Notes: generated by a model from the letters alone, not told the origin. A stretch of DNA of 39,147 nucleotides from SIG607 sp045646245 (GCA_045646245.1 JAZRKJ010000044.1:1-39147); one strand, 5' to 3'. Counted from the first letter of the stretch, positions 1 to 7,939 are shown. A program made the numbers and translations.

Positions 1-14
1 AGTAAAAAAATAAG

Positions 15-68
15 CTCCTATGGTATAATGCAAGAGGTCTGCCAACCACAAGCATTAAAACATAGGAG
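15..68 (+). promoter_or_regulatory. Inverted repeat able to sequester the tnpA ribosome site
   Basis: CTCCTATG at 15-22 is exactly complementary to CATAGGAG at 61-68, which contains the Shine-Dalgarno of tnpA. Folding would hide the ribosome site. Translational repression by a 5' stem-loop is known for IS200 of enterobacteria, so the same logic is inferred here. Confidence 0.5.
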
Positions 69-75
69 GTCAATT

Positions 76-554
76 ATGAAAATCGACAAAAGTAGTATAG
101 CACATACAGCGTGGAATTGCAAATACCACATAGTTTTTGCACCGAAGTACAGAAGGCAAGTAATCTATGGAAAGATAAAAGCTGACATAGGACAAATAAT
201 AAGAAAATTGTGCGAATGGAAAGGTGTAGAAATTATTGAAGCCGAAACCTGTCCCGACCATATACATCTTTTTGGTATCAATACCGCCAAAGATAAGTGT
301 ATCAAGTTTTATGGGATATTTAAAGGGTAAGAGCAGTTTAATGATTTTTGCAAACACGCAAATTTAAAATACCGATACGGAAACCGAGAATTTTGGTGTA
401 GAGGATATTATGTAGATACCGTAGGAAAGAACAAAAAGGCAATAGCCGAATATATACGGAATCATTACAGGAAGATTTAGCGTACGAACAAATGAGTATA
501 AAAGAATTGGTAGACCCGTTTACGGGTGAGCCAGTTAAGGCAAGCAAAAAATAA
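76..554 (+). pseudogene. tnpA: IS200/IS605-family transposase TnpA, frameshifted
   Basis: This is a small HUH-type (Y1) transposase of the IS200 class, which moves single-stranded insertion-sequence DNA. The ATG at 76 follows an AGGAGGT ribosome site at 63-69. The start of the family (KYHIVFAPKYRR), the HIH metal-binding motif (near 259-267) and the late block FWCRGYYVDTVG with the IAEYIRN helix carrying the catalytic Tyr are all readable, but in different frames. Three one-base changes explain this: an extra T in the run at 269-273, a missing base near 350 and a missing base near 464. Correcting them gives one frame of about 157 residues, the usual TnpA length, ending at TAA 552-554. No TnpB/OrfB partner is seen. 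The left end of the element is cut by the window edge. It is almost certainly inactive as written. Confidence 0.88.
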
Positions 555-557
555 CCA

Positions 558-674
558 ACCGCTTTAGCGGTAGCTAAGAGTCCGCTTGCGGTTGGCAGAT
601 TATTCGGTGGACTTTCAGTCCGGCCAGTAACAGCGGCTTATAGCCGCTGAGCAAACTACCGGCTTAGCCGGTAG
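558..674. repeat. Cluster of five short hairpins at the IS right side
   Basis: Five perfect or near-perfect palindromes follow the transposase back to back: 558-571 (ACCGCTTTAGCGGT), 582-591 (CCGCTTGCGG), 608-620 (GGACTTTCAGTCC), 631-649 (CAGCGG...CCGCTG) and 656-674 (CTACCGG...CCGGTAG). IS200/IS605 elements carry subterminal hairpins recognised by TnpA, and the last hairpin is the best candidate for the right end. Five in a row is more than the element needs, so part of this may be a separate hairpin repeat like that at 36967-37098. Confidence 0.55.
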
Positions 675-695
675 TCATGATTACTAAAAATTCAC

Positions 696-1390
696 TTATA
701 AAAGCGAAACAACGTATTGATAGAGATAACACACAAAAGGAGCAAAAACAATCGCAGGAAGGAAATTTGCGACCTTAAATTTACCGATTCCAATGATATT
801 AAGTCCCAACAGAATAATTATTATGGAGCCTACGCAAGTAAGCTCGCTAACGACAGCTTCACCAAGAAACGGACCGATATACTGCGCAAGTAAAACAAGC
901 AGTCCTTGGAACAGCAAAACAAAAACAGATGCAAACATTACCCCGATTCCCAAAGCCGATGCCAACATCATAGAAGAGATAAGATCTAACAAGCTTTTTG
1001 CGAAAATTGTTGAGTTATCCCCCGTTATTCCGGAATCAATAGAACCCGTAATCGTCATTGCGCCGACACAAAAAATCAAGCATCCTGTAACAAAACCTTC
1101 GGTGAAGGTCGAACCTGTTTTAGAAAACTTAGATTTTAAAAAATCGCCCAACTTGTTAATTTGTTTATCAATATCAACAAGTGTGCCCGCAGCCACACCT
1201 AAAACCATTGAAATTATGGTTATAAGGACGTTATTACCGTCCAGCGAACCTTTGATACCAATAAACAAAGTACACGCTCCTATGGCAACCATAACGGCGT
1301 CACTTATTTTTTTGAAATACTTTTTTTGAAAATCAGACCAATGGCGCTACCAATCAAAACGGTGGCTACGTTTACAATTACTCCTAACAC
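696..1390 (-). pseudogene. DUF554 family membrane protein with an N-terminal frameshift
   Basis: This is a multi-spanning inner-membrane protein of the DUF554 family (E. coli YqgA-like), of unknown transport function. The main frame (696-1292, 198 residues from an internal ATG) has six or so hydrophobic helices and the family block DxDKQINKLGDFLKSKF. It lacks the usual first segment. That segment is present in another frame just upstream: a GTG at 1390 starts LGVIVNVATVLIGSAIGLIFKK, ending in a T7 run (1307-1313 on the plus strand) where one more base would restore a single protein of about 231 residues. The GTG lies 16 bases after the DUF3006 stop, which supports it as the original start and places the gene last in that operon. 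The change is either real inactivation or a homopolymer indel in the assembly. Confidence 0.75.
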
Positions 1391-1406
1391 TCTACCACTT
1401 CTTTCG

Positions 1407-1601
1407 TTAATCGAACAAATCACCCATAAGGTTTTGAATTCTGCTTTTTCGATTATCAGTTTCTATTTTATCAATTTCAACACTTATTACGTCACCTTCA
1501 TCGGCGCCCGGTAACAGCGACTTTGAAATATGAGCAAAATTCCCTTTTTCTATTTCCACAACAGCAAAATCGCCTTCAAATCTATCAATAATAACTTTCA
1601 T
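1407..1601 (-). CDS. DUF3006 domain protein
   Basis: A 64-residue cytoplasmic protein starting MKVIIDRFEGDFAVVE, the typical DUF3006 opening, followed by a small beta-barrel-like body and an acidic end (MGDLFD). The ATG at 1601 has GGAGTG eight bases upstream and lies four bases after the stop of the metallo-beta-lactamase-fold gene, so the two are translationally linked. A longer in-frame start at 1649 would overlap that gene and lacks a good ribosome site. DUF3006 genes commonly sit beside ComEC/Rec2-type MBL hydrolases in Firmicutes. Their biochemical role is not established. Confidence 0.85.
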   Translation of the reverse strand: MKVIIDRFEGDFAVVEIEKGNFAHISKSLLPGADEGDVISVEIDKIETDNRKSRIQNLMGDLFD

Positions 1602-1605
1602 AAAA

Positions 1606-2661
1606 TCACTCCGGTTTGCAAGATCCACAAGGAGAATAACCCGCTGCAATCAATTCTTCAAGGTCGCCGTAAAATTCCTGCTTGTTTTCTTCCTTCATTT
1701 TGGTTGCAGAGCCACATTCAGGCAAATGAATCTTTTTTGATGAAATATTTAAAATATATAGCGTAGTTTCGCTCTCACGGGGCTTACCGGAGGTCACAAC
1801 CGGTTTTTGAATAATAGTTGTATTCGGAAAAGTAATGCCTGTACCGTCAGACTCGATTACAAGAGTACCGTTAACATCCGTACGAATATAGCTAATTCCA
1901 AAATCGTTTAATCTATCCAGAATTTCTTTGTGAGGATGTCCGTACTTATTATCTTTACCGCAAGAAATTACGGCGTATTCGGGAGCGCAGGCCCTAATAA
2001 ATTCTTCCGATGAAGACGAATCGCTACCGTGATGGCCTATTTTAAGAACATCGCAAGAAACGTCTGTCGTCAGTTCTTTTTCTACCAGAGCCTCTGCATC
2101 GCCTGTAAACAGGAATTTTTTCTCACGATAAGTAACCATAAGAACAACCGAATAATTGTTTAAATCAGAATATTCGCTTCGTACAGGAGATAAAACTTCA
2201 ATCCTCAGATTATCTCTATCAACAATAACAACACCCTGCTTCGCAGAATTTACAGTTAATCCCTTTTCTTTAACGGCAATCAGCAAATCTTCGAAAGTTT
2301 TAGTGTTAGAAGAAACTTTTGGCATATACACTTTTTTAACGTTGAAACTTCTTACCACCTCTTCAAGACCGCCTATATGGTCAGAATGGGGATGTGTAGC
2401 AACAATGTAAGTAATTTCATTATGTCCGCGTTCTTTTATGTATTCAACAACAACAGAACCGTATTCGCTCTCCCCTGCATCAATGAGCATTGTCTCGCCG
2501 CCGGGAAGCTCTATGAAAGCGGAATCGCCTTGACCAACATCTAAATAGTGAACGGTTAACAAGTTAGTATCTATTTCCAAAATTTCTTCATCGGCACAGG
2601 CGACAGTAAACATTGTCGAGAAGCAAAGTAAAACACAAATTAAAATTTTCAAAAACCTCAT
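1606..2661 (-). CDS. Secreted ComEC/Rec2-like metallo-beta-lactamase-fold hydrolase with a C-terminal Ada-like metal-binding tail
   Basis: A 351-residue exported protein. Residues 1-20 form a signal peptide ending in TVAC, so Cys21 may be lipidated. Residues 35-260 are an MBL-fold hydrolase with YLDVGQGDSAFI and the metal motif THPHSDH (His90, His92, Asp94, His95), then FTGDAE and KIGHHGS, as in the hydrolase domain of the DNA-uptake protein ComEC. It lacks the ComEC membrane channel, so extracellular nuclease or phosphodiesterase activity is an inference. The last 50 residues resemble the N-terminal zinc-binding fold of Ada, with cysteines spaced as in ...PECGSATKM...GYSPCGSC. The ATG at 2661 has GAGGTG just upstream; an ATG at 2688 lacks one. 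It sits just after the serA terminator with no clear promoter of its own. Confidence 0.85.
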   Translation of the reverse strand: MRFLKILICVLLCFSTMFTVACADEEILEIDTNLLTVHYLDVGQGDSAFIELPGGETMLIDAGESEYGSVVVEYIKERGHNEITYIVATHPHSDHIGGLEEVVRSFNVKKVYMPKVSSNTKTFEDLLIAVKEKGLTVNSAKQGVVIVDRDNLRIEVLSPVRSEYSDLNNYSVVLMVTYREKKFLFTGDAEALVEKELTTDVSCDVLKIGHHGSDSSSSEEFIRACAPEYAVISCGKDNKYGHPHKEILDRLNDFGISYIRTDVNGTLVIESDGTGITFPNTTIIQKPVVTSGKPRESETTLYILNISSKKIHLPECGSATKMKEENKQEFYGDLEELIAAGYSPCGSCKPE

Positions 2662-2686
2662 ATACGCACCTCGAATATAGTTTACC

Positions 2687-2717
2687 AAAAAAGACCCTGC
2701 ATAGCAAGGTCTTTTTT
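2687..2717 (-). terminator. Rho-independent terminator after serA
   Basis: The stem GACC-x-TGC / GCA-x-GGTC is flanked by A6 and T6 runs. On the minus strand it ends in a U-tract eight bases past the serA stop and about 26 bases before the MBL start, so the downstream genes may depend on read-through. Confidence 0.8.
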
Positions 2718-2724
2718 ATAATTA

Positions 2725-3885
2725 TTAGATTATGCGAACTCTGATTACGCCATCAATAGCGGCAATGTGAGTTTTAACCGCATCGGAATCACAATCGTTA
2801 ACGTCAAGCATTGTATAAGCAATTTCGCCTTTAGACTTATTAAGAAGGTTTTCAATATTAACGTTATCTTTGGCAATTATAGAAGTGATTGAAGTAAGCA
2901 TATTAGGAATATTCTTGTGAATAATGCAAACACGCTTATCACCGCTCTTAGGCATTGAAATATTGGGTAAGTTAACCGAATTAACTATGTTTCCGTTTTC
3001 AATATAATCAATAAGCTGGTTAGCAGCCATAACAGCACAGTTATCTTCCGATTCCGGAGTAGACGCGCCAAGGTGAGGAATACAAATAACACCGTTAACG
3101 CCAATCATTTCATCAGTCGGGAAGTCAACAACGTAAGATGCAACCTTGCCCTGTTCAAGAGCAACTATCATATCGGTGCTGTTTACCAGACCGTCACGAG
3201 CAAAGTTAAGGATACGAACGCCATCCTTCATCATAGCAAGAGCGTTAGCGTCAATAGTATCTTTTGTGTCTTTGGTAAGCGGTATATGAAGAGAAATATA
3301 ATCACAATTCTCAAAAATTTCCTTCATATCAGACGCACGGTTAATATGGTGCGAAAGATTCCAAGCGTTTTGAAGAGAAAGGTAGGGGTCATAACCGTAA
3401 ACCTTCATACCGAGTTGATTTGCGGCGTTTGCAACAAGAACACCGATAGCGCCAAGACCGATAACACCCAGCTTTTTGCCGCGAATTTCAGGACCTACGA
3501 AAGCGGACTTTCCTTTTTCAACCATTTTTCCTACCTGGTCACCGTTACCCTTAAGGGTTTTAGCCCACTCAATAGCAGGAAGAATACGACGTGAAGAAAT
3601 AAGAAGTCCGGCAAGAACGAGTTCTTTTACCGCGTTAGCGTTAGCGCCCGGAGTGTTGAATACAACGATGCCCTCGTCACTGCAACGCTCAATAGGAATA
3701 TTATTGGTACCGGCACCGGCTCTTGCAATTGCAAGGAGAGAATCAGCAAACTGTTCTTCATGAAGAGCCGCAGAACGAACAATAGCGCCTACAGAAGCGG
3801 TAACGTTATCACCGATTTCGTATTTAGAATCGAAATTATCAAGACCGATTTTAGCAATTTTATTGTAAGTTTTAATAGGATACAT
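2725..3885 (-). CDS. serA: D-3-phosphoglycerate dehydrogenase
   Basis: Oxidises 3-phosphoglycerate to 3-phosphohydroxypyruvate with NAD, the first step of serine synthesis. The 386 residues cover the D-2-hydroxyacid dehydrogenase fold with the Rossmann motif GLGAIG (143-148), the catalytic Arg in NFARDG (230) and the catalytic His in IPHLGAST (271), then a short C-terminal ACT domain (about 317-386) that in relatives senses serine. The length matches the short clostridial SerA type, which lacks the intervening domain of the longer enzymes. The ATG overlaps the serC stop by one base (TAATG), so the pair is translationally coupled. Transcription comes from the promoter ahead of serC. Confidence 0.95.
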   Translation of the reverse strand: MYPIKTYNKIAKIGLDNFDSKYEIGDNVTASVGAIVRSAALHEEQFADSLLAIARAGAGTNNIPIERCSDEGIVVFNTPGANANAVKELVLAGLLISSRRILPAIEWAKTLKGNGDQVGKMVEKGKSAFVGPEIRGKKLGVIGLGAIGVLVANAANQLGMKVYGYDPYLSLQNAWNLSHHINRASDMKEIFENCDYISLHIPLTKDTKDTIDANALAMMKDGVRILNFARDGLVNSTDMIVALEQGKVASYVVDFPTDEMIGVNGVICIPHLGASTPESEDNCAVMAANQLIDYIENGNIVNSVNLPNISMPKSGDKRVCIIHKNIPNMLTSITSIIAKDNVNIENLLNKSKGEIAYTMLDVNDCDSDAVKTHIAAIDGVIRVRII

Positions 3886-4967
3886 TATGCGTTCTCCTCT
3901 TCAAATTTCTTCATAAATTCAACAAGCTTCTTAACACCTTCAACGGGCATAGCATTGTAAATGGAAGCGCGCATACCACCAACGCTTCTGTGACCTTTAA
4001 GATTTACAAAACCGGCTGCTTTAGATGCGGCAACGAATTTAGCGTCAAGTTCGTCGTTACCGGTAATAAAAGGAACGTTCATTAAAGAAGGGTCTTCAGC
4101 AACAACTGTTCCCTTGAAAAGTTTGCTGTTGTCAAGGAAATCGTAAAGCATTTTTGCTTTTTCAGTGTTGATTTTTTTCATATACTCAAGACCGCCAAGC
4201 TCTTTGATCCACTTAAATACAAGACCTGCAATGTAAATTGTGTAGCAAGGAGGAGTATTGAACATAGAGCCGTTTTCGGAATGAGTCTGGTAATTAAGCA
4301 TAGTAGGAGTAATATCCATAGCGTTACCAATAAGGTCATTTCTGATAATTACAATAGTAAGACCTGCAGGAGCAACGTTCTTTTGAGCACCGGCGTAAAG
4401 AACGCCGAATTTAGAAACGTCAATCGGTTCAGAAAGGATACAACTGGAGATATCGGCTACTAACGGAACGTTTCCTGTTTCGGGAAGATTATTCCACTTA
4501 GTGCCGTAAATTGTATTATTCATACAAATATGAACGTAGTCAGCTTCGGGGTCAATCATATCGGGAGTAATTTTCGGAATATAAGAGAAAGTCTTATCCT
4601 CGGATGATGCGATAGCTCTTGCGTTACCGTAACGAGCAGCTTCCTTATACGCCTTTTTAGCCCATTGACCGGTGATAATATAATCTGCCTTTTTGTTTTT
4701 GTTCATTAGGTTCATCGGAACCATAGCAAACTGTGTGGATGCGCCACCCTGCAAAAAGAGAACGGTATAATTATCGGGAATATTCATTACTTCGCGAAGG
4801 TTTGCTTCTGCTTCGTCAATAATAGCTTGGTATTCCTTAGAACGGTGAGACATTTCCATAACGGACTGTCCGCTTGTACCGTACTCAAGCATTTCTGCTG
4901 CTGCAGTTTTAAGAACGTCTTCCGGCAACATAGAAGGGCCGGCGCTAAAATTATAAACTCTTGACAT
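3885..4967 (-). CDS. serC: Phosphoserine aminotransferase
   Basis: A PLP enzyme that converts 3-phosphohydroxypyruvate plus glutamate to phosphoserine plus 2-oxoglutarate, the second step of serine synthesis. The 360 residues begin MSRVYNFSAGPSMLP, the family signature. The PLP lysine is Lys196 in YAGAQKNVAPAG, and HRSKEY and GGAST motifs lie near 41 and 75. The ATG at 4967 has GGAGG eight bases upstream; an ATG at 5033 lies within the promoter and is rejected. First gene of serC-serA. No phosphoserine phosphatase (serB) is present in this window. Confidence 0.96.
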   Translation of the reverse strand: MSRVYNFSAGPSMLPEDVLKTAAAEMLEYGTSGQSVMEMSHRSKEYQAIIDEAEANLREVMNIPDNYTVLFLQGGASTQFAMVPMNLMNKNKKADYIITGQWAKKAYKEAARYGNARAIASSEDKTFSYIPKITPDMIDPEADYVHICMNNTIYGTKWNNLPETGNVPLVADISSCILSEPIDVSKFGVLYAGAQKNVAPAGLTIVIIRNDLIGNAMDITPTMLNYQTHSENGSMFNTPPCYTIYIAGLVFKWIKELGGLEYMKKINTEKAKMLYDFLDNSKLFKGTVVAEDPSLMNVPFITGNDELDAKFVAASKAAGFVNLKGHRSVGGMRASIYNAMPVEGVKKLVEFMKKFEEENA

Positions 4968-5000
4968 TTTATTTTCCTCCAAAGTTTCAAATATGTTATC

Positions 5001-5029
5001 ATTATATACACTCAACTTTGTTTTGTCAA
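5001..5029 (-). promoter_or_regulatory. Consensus promoter for serC-serA
   Basis: On the minus strand TTGACA (5024-5029) is followed after exactly 17 bases by TATAAT (5001-5006), about 34 bases before the serC start. A perfect 14-base palindrome lies just upstream at 5038-5051. Confidence 0.85.
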
Positions 5030-5037
5030 CCACTTTG

Positions 5038-5051
5038 TGACAAATTTGTCA
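5038..5051. promoter_or_regulatory. Palindrome TGACAAATTTGTCA upstream of the serC promoter
   Basis: A perfect 14-base palindrome nine bases upstream of the serC -35 box, in the position of an activator or repressor site. No regulator can be named from the sequence. Confidence 0.4.
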
Positions 5052-5111
5052 ATGTTTTTTATATGACAATTCATTAAAGCAAAATATATTGTTAATAATT
5101 TATCATTGTAC

Positions 5112-5143
5112 TCAAAAAATGAGCCGCACTTATCGTGCAGCTC
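5112..5143 (-). terminator. Terminator after the GH36 gene
   Basis: The stem GAGCTGCAC/GTGCGGCTC with a GATAA loop, read on the minus strand, is followed by ATTTTTTG. It starts seven bases past the alpha-galactosidase stop. Confidence 0.85.
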
Positions 5144-5149
5144 TTAAAA

Positions 5150-7339
5150 TTAAAGTTTATTAAATACTAAAACAAACGTATCGTAGTCTTTGGAAAGCTG
5201 ATAAGGAATACCCGACGACATCAATACGTCACCGCCATACACTTTATCACTTCCCTCAAGGGCATACTTTGCATTACGGTCAAGACCCTTTAGTTTAAGA
5301 TAATAAACCGGTGAATTTGGAACAGCCCTTAAAACAAAACAAGAAACAACAATCTTTCCCTTATCTTCAGAAACGAATTCATTACTTACAAAGTTTCCGT
5401 TTTCGGGAGTAACCAAACGGTAAAGCTCACCTTTATGGAATACGGGACCTAACTTTTTGTAGGTTTTTATTTGTTCCTTTACCTTCTCAATTTCATCTTC
5501 GGAAAGCTTGTTTAAGTCAAGCTCATAACCGAATTGACCCTGCATAGCCGTATTGCCGCGAGCAGTAACGGGAGTAGTTCTTCCAACTTGATGATTAGGC
5601 ACAATTGAAACGTGAGCTCCCATAGCGGAATAAGGATAACACAAACTGGTACCATACTGGATAAACGCGCGCTCCAGAGCATCGGTATCATCACTGGTCC
5701 ATGTTTGCGGCATATAGTAAAGCATACCGGGGTCAAATCTCGCTCCTCCCGAGCTGCAGCTTTCAAAAAGCACATCGGGAAACTCTTTAGTAAGCTTTTC
5801 AAGAATCGAATAAAGCCCAAGAATATATCTATGAAAGAATTCTCCTTGTTTTTCAGCGGGAAGTAATGCAGAACCAATATTACTCATTGTTCTGTTGTAA
5901 TCCCACTTAACATAAGAAATATTAACCGTAGAAAGATTATCATATAAGCTTTTATATATGTAGTCACATACATCCTGTCTTGATAAGTCAAGAACAAGTT
6001 GATTTCTGCCTTCAGAACGAATACGACCTTCGGAATGTATACACCAATCCGGGTGAGCTCTGTAACAATCGCTGTCAGGAGATACCATTTCAGGTTCAAA
6101 CCATAAGCCGAACTTCATACCCAAATCGTTGACCTTTTGAGCAAGGCGCGTAAGTCCGCCCGGGAGTTTTTCTGTATTTACGTACCAGTCTCCAAGGGAA
6201 CAGTTATCGGAATTTCGTTTTCCAAACCAGCCGTCATCAAGCACAAGTAGCTCAACCCCAACTTCAGAAGCTTTTTTAGCAATATTCAAAATTTTTTCTT
6301 CATTAAAATTAAAATAAGTTGCTTCCCAGTTGTTGATTAACACGTAACGTTCAATATCACGGAACTTACCTCTGCAAAGCCTTGTGCGATAAAGTTTGTG
6401 ATAAATTCGGGACATACCGCCGATGCCTTCGTCAGAATAAACCAAAACCGCTTCAGGAGAATTGAATTCTTCCCCGCTCTCAAGTTGCCAAGCAAAAGAA
6501 AAAGGATTTATACCAATAAAAGCACGCATTGTGTTATAAGGGTCAACCTCAACACCGGCAGTAAAGTTACCGCTATACACAAGGTTGAATCCATAAGCAT
6601 CACCGCTGTTTTCATCGGTATTTTTTCCAACAAGTGCGAAGAAAGGATTGTGCTGAGCCGAGCTGTTACCTCTTGCGCTGTCAACAAGCATTTTTCCGTT
6701 CATCACCGGAACTCTTTCAGGGTGACGCTCTCTCGCCCACGCACCGGGAAGATGAATAAAATCATATTCACTTGCTTTAAAATCAACAACAGCTGAAAGC
6801 AACGATTCAAGTTTAACGGAATCATTACCTCCGTTTATCACTTTAACACTTCTGGTAATCGCATCGAGTTCGTTAAAAACAGTATAGTAAAGAACAACTT
6901 GCACACCTGTAAGTTCATCTTTTAAAGTGAGCTCAAGTGTTTCTGCTTCTTCATCATTTTCAACGTAAGTTGCAGGCAAACCGCAAATTTGCTTTTTACC
7001 TTTATATATAATATGCGAAGCATAAAGAAACTCTGAAATAAAAGAACCGTTCTTATATACAGCGTGATAAGAAGGCGTACGCTGGTCGGTATTACCGAAA
7101 GTACTGAATTCAGCAGGCAAACAATCACGTGAAAGCGGATAATCCTTATAATCGCTGGCACACATATTCCTGCGATATTTTGGATAATCTATAAACATAT
7201 CATAATCAAAATTATCCGAAGAAAGCTTTTTCCCCCAATAAAGATGCACAAGAAATTTATCCTTTAAAAATCCAAAAACATAGCTGGTGTTACGTGACTT
7301 TAAGTGAAATATTTTATTTTGCTCATTATATATAATCAT
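5150..7339 (-). CDS. Alpha-galactosidase, glycoside hydrolase family 36
   Basis: A retaining hydrolase that removes alpha-1,6-galactose from raffinose-family sugars, melibiose or galactomannan. The 729 residues match the usual GH36 length. An N-terminal beta-sandwich (1-320) precedes the barrel, which holds LLVLDDGWFG, GLWFEPEMV, KWDYNR with the nucleophile Asp480, and TSDDTD with acid/base Asp550. There is no signal peptide, so it acts in the cytoplasm on imported oligosaccharides. The ATG at 7339 has GGAG eight bases upstream. A longer frame reaching 7444 covers the promoter and the divergent tRNA promoter and is rejected. It is a single-gene unit with its own promoter and terminator and no adjacent transporter. 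Confidence 0.94.
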   Translation of the reverse strand: MIIYNEQNKIFHLKSRNTSYVFGFLKDKFLVHLYWGKKLSSDNFDYDMFIDYPKYRRNMCASDYKDYPLSRDCLPAEFSTFGNTDQRTPSYHAVYKNGSFISEFLYASHIIYKGKKQICGLPATYVENDEEAETLELTLKDELTGVQVVLYYTVFNELDAITRSVKVINGGNDSVKLESLLSAVVDFKASEYDFIHLPGAWARERHPERVPVMNGKMLVDSARGNSSAQHNPFFALVGKNTDENSGDAYGFNLVYSGNFTAGVEVDPYNTMRAFIGINPFSFAWQLESGEEFNSPEAVLVYSDEGIGGMSRIYHKLYRTRLCRGKFRDIERYVLINNWEATYFNFNEEKILNIAKKASEVGVELLVLDDGWFGKRNSDNCSLGDWYVNTEKLPGGLTRLAQKVNDLGMKFGLWFEPEMVSPDSDCYRAHPDWCIHSEGRIRSEGRNQLVLDLSRQDVCDYIYKSLYDNLSTVNISYVKWDYNRTMSNIGSALLPAEKQGEFFHRYILGLYSILEKLTKEFPDVLFESCSSGGARFDPGMLYYMPQTWTSDDTDALERAFIQYGTSLCYPYSAMGAHVSIVPNHQVGRTTPVTARGNTAMQGQFGYELDLNKLSEDEIEKVKEQIKTYKKLGPVFHKGELYRLVTPENGNFVSNEFVSEDKGKIVVSCFVLRAVPNSPVYYLKLKGLDRNAKYALEGSDKVYGGDVLMSSGIPYQLSKDYDTFVLVFNKL

Positions 7340-7375
7340 AGGTTGGCTCCAAAAAAGAATAAAATCAACAATTAG

Positions 7376-7404
7376 ATTATACAATATTACAAACGAAATA
7401 ACAA
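7376..7404 (-). promoter_or_regulatory. Promoter for the alpha-galactosidase gene
   Basis: TTGTTA (7399-7404, minus strand), a 17-base spacer and TATAAT (7376-7381) lie about 37 bases ahead of the ATG. The -35 is imperfect, compatible with activator dependence. Confidence 0.65.
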
Positions 7405-7437
7405 CCATAAAATTTAGAAAATTAAAGCAGAAAAGTG

Positions 7438-7466
7438 TTGACAAATGTACCTAATTATGCTATACT
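7438..7466 (+). promoter_or_regulatory. Promoter for the tRNA-Ser pair
   Basis: TTGACA at 7438-7443 and TATACT at 7461-7466 are separated by 17 bases. The expected start is about eight bases before the first tRNA. Confidence 0.85.
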
Positions 7467-7479
7467 CGTTTAAGTCCAC

Positions 7480-7566
7480 GGAGAGGTGTCCGAGTGGTTT
7501 AAGGAGCTGGTCTTGAAAACCAGTGACTCGCAAGAGCCAAGGGTTCGAATCCCTTCCTCTCCGCCA
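7480..7566 (+). tRNA. tRNA-Ser (anticodon TGA)
   Basis: A class II tRNA of 87 bases. The acceptor arms GGAGAGG (7480-7486) and CCTCTCC (7556-7562) pair fully, then discriminator G and an encoded CCA. The anticodon TGA is at 7514-7516, a long variable arm follows (GTGACTCGCAAGAGCCAAG region), and the T-loop GGGTTCGAATCCC is canonical. It reads UCA and, by wobble, other UCN serine codons. Confidence 0.97.
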
Positions 7567-7603
7567 CACCTTTTCAAAAATACGTTTAAAACGGCTATCA
7601 TTT

Positions 7604-7693
7604 GGAGTAGTACTCAAGTGGTGACGAGGCGCCCCTGCTAAGGGCGTAGGTCGGGTAACCGGCGCGAGAGTTCAAGTCTCTCCTACTCCGCCA
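7604..7693 (+). tRNA. tRNA-Ser (anticodon GCT)
   Basis: A class II tRNA of 90 bases with acceptor arms GGAGTAG and CTACTCC, discriminator G and an encoded CCA (7691-7693). The anticodon GCT at 7637-7639 reads AGC/AGU serine codons. The long variable arm contains GTCGGGTAACCGGC. It is 37 bases after the UCA-reading tRNA and shares its promoter. Confidence 0.96.
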
Positions 7694-7697
7694 AAAA

Positions 7698-7728
7698 GAA
7701 AACCACCTAAAATGGTGGTTTTCCTTTT
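7698..7728 (+). terminator. Terminator of the tRNA operon
   Basis: GAAAACCACC/GGTGGTTTTC forms a ten-base-pair stem with a TAAAAT loop directly after the second tRNA, followed by CTTTT. Confidence 0.85.
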
Positions 7729-7797
7729 ATTTAAAGGCGTTACAGCACTTTGGTTAAGTGATTACATTTCAATTTATTGCTTTATAAATCAATAAAA

Positions 7798-7838
7798 TTT
7801 CACACAAATCAACACAAATTTCACACGAAATTGCACAC
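7798..7838. repeat. Phased CACAC motifs downstream of the tRNAs
   Basis: TTTCACAC (7798), TCAACAC (7809), TTTCACAC (7819) and ATTGCACAC (7830) repeat every 10-12 bases, i.e. on one helical face. Arrays of short direct repeats like this are typical protein-binding sites, for example integrase arm sites. The tRNA-proximal position fits an old integration site, but this is inference. Confidence 0.35.
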
Positions 7839-7855
7839 GAAAAACCAACATATCA

Positions 7856-7895
7856 AAATAACCCGCCCTGCTGTTTAGCAAGGCGGGTTATTTTA
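7856..7895. terminator. Bidirectional hairpin terminator AAATAACCCGCC / GGCGGGTTATTT
   Basis: A stem of about 12 base pairs with a GC-rich core and A/T flanks on both sides. It lies about 45 bases past the end of the decayed gene on the minus strand. Confidence 0.7.
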
Positions 7896-7939
7896 GTCCT
7901 TGAACCATTTATTATAAGTTTAAAAAGATGGCAAAGTAC

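Noticed and set aside
793..1329. Plus-strand frame of 178 residues opposite DUF554
   Set aside because: Antisense shadow of a conserved membrane protein gene; no ribosome site or family signature.
2662..2724. Separate promoter for the MBL-DUF3006-DUF554 genes
   Set aside because: Only a terminator stem and the ribosome site fit in this gap; no -10/-35 pair was found.
5150..7444. Longer alpha-galactosidase with an N-terminal membrane helix
   Set aside because: The extra 35 residues come from the promoter region (both the gene's own -10/-35 and the divergent tRNA -35), while the ATG at 7339 has a good ribosome site and a family-typical start.
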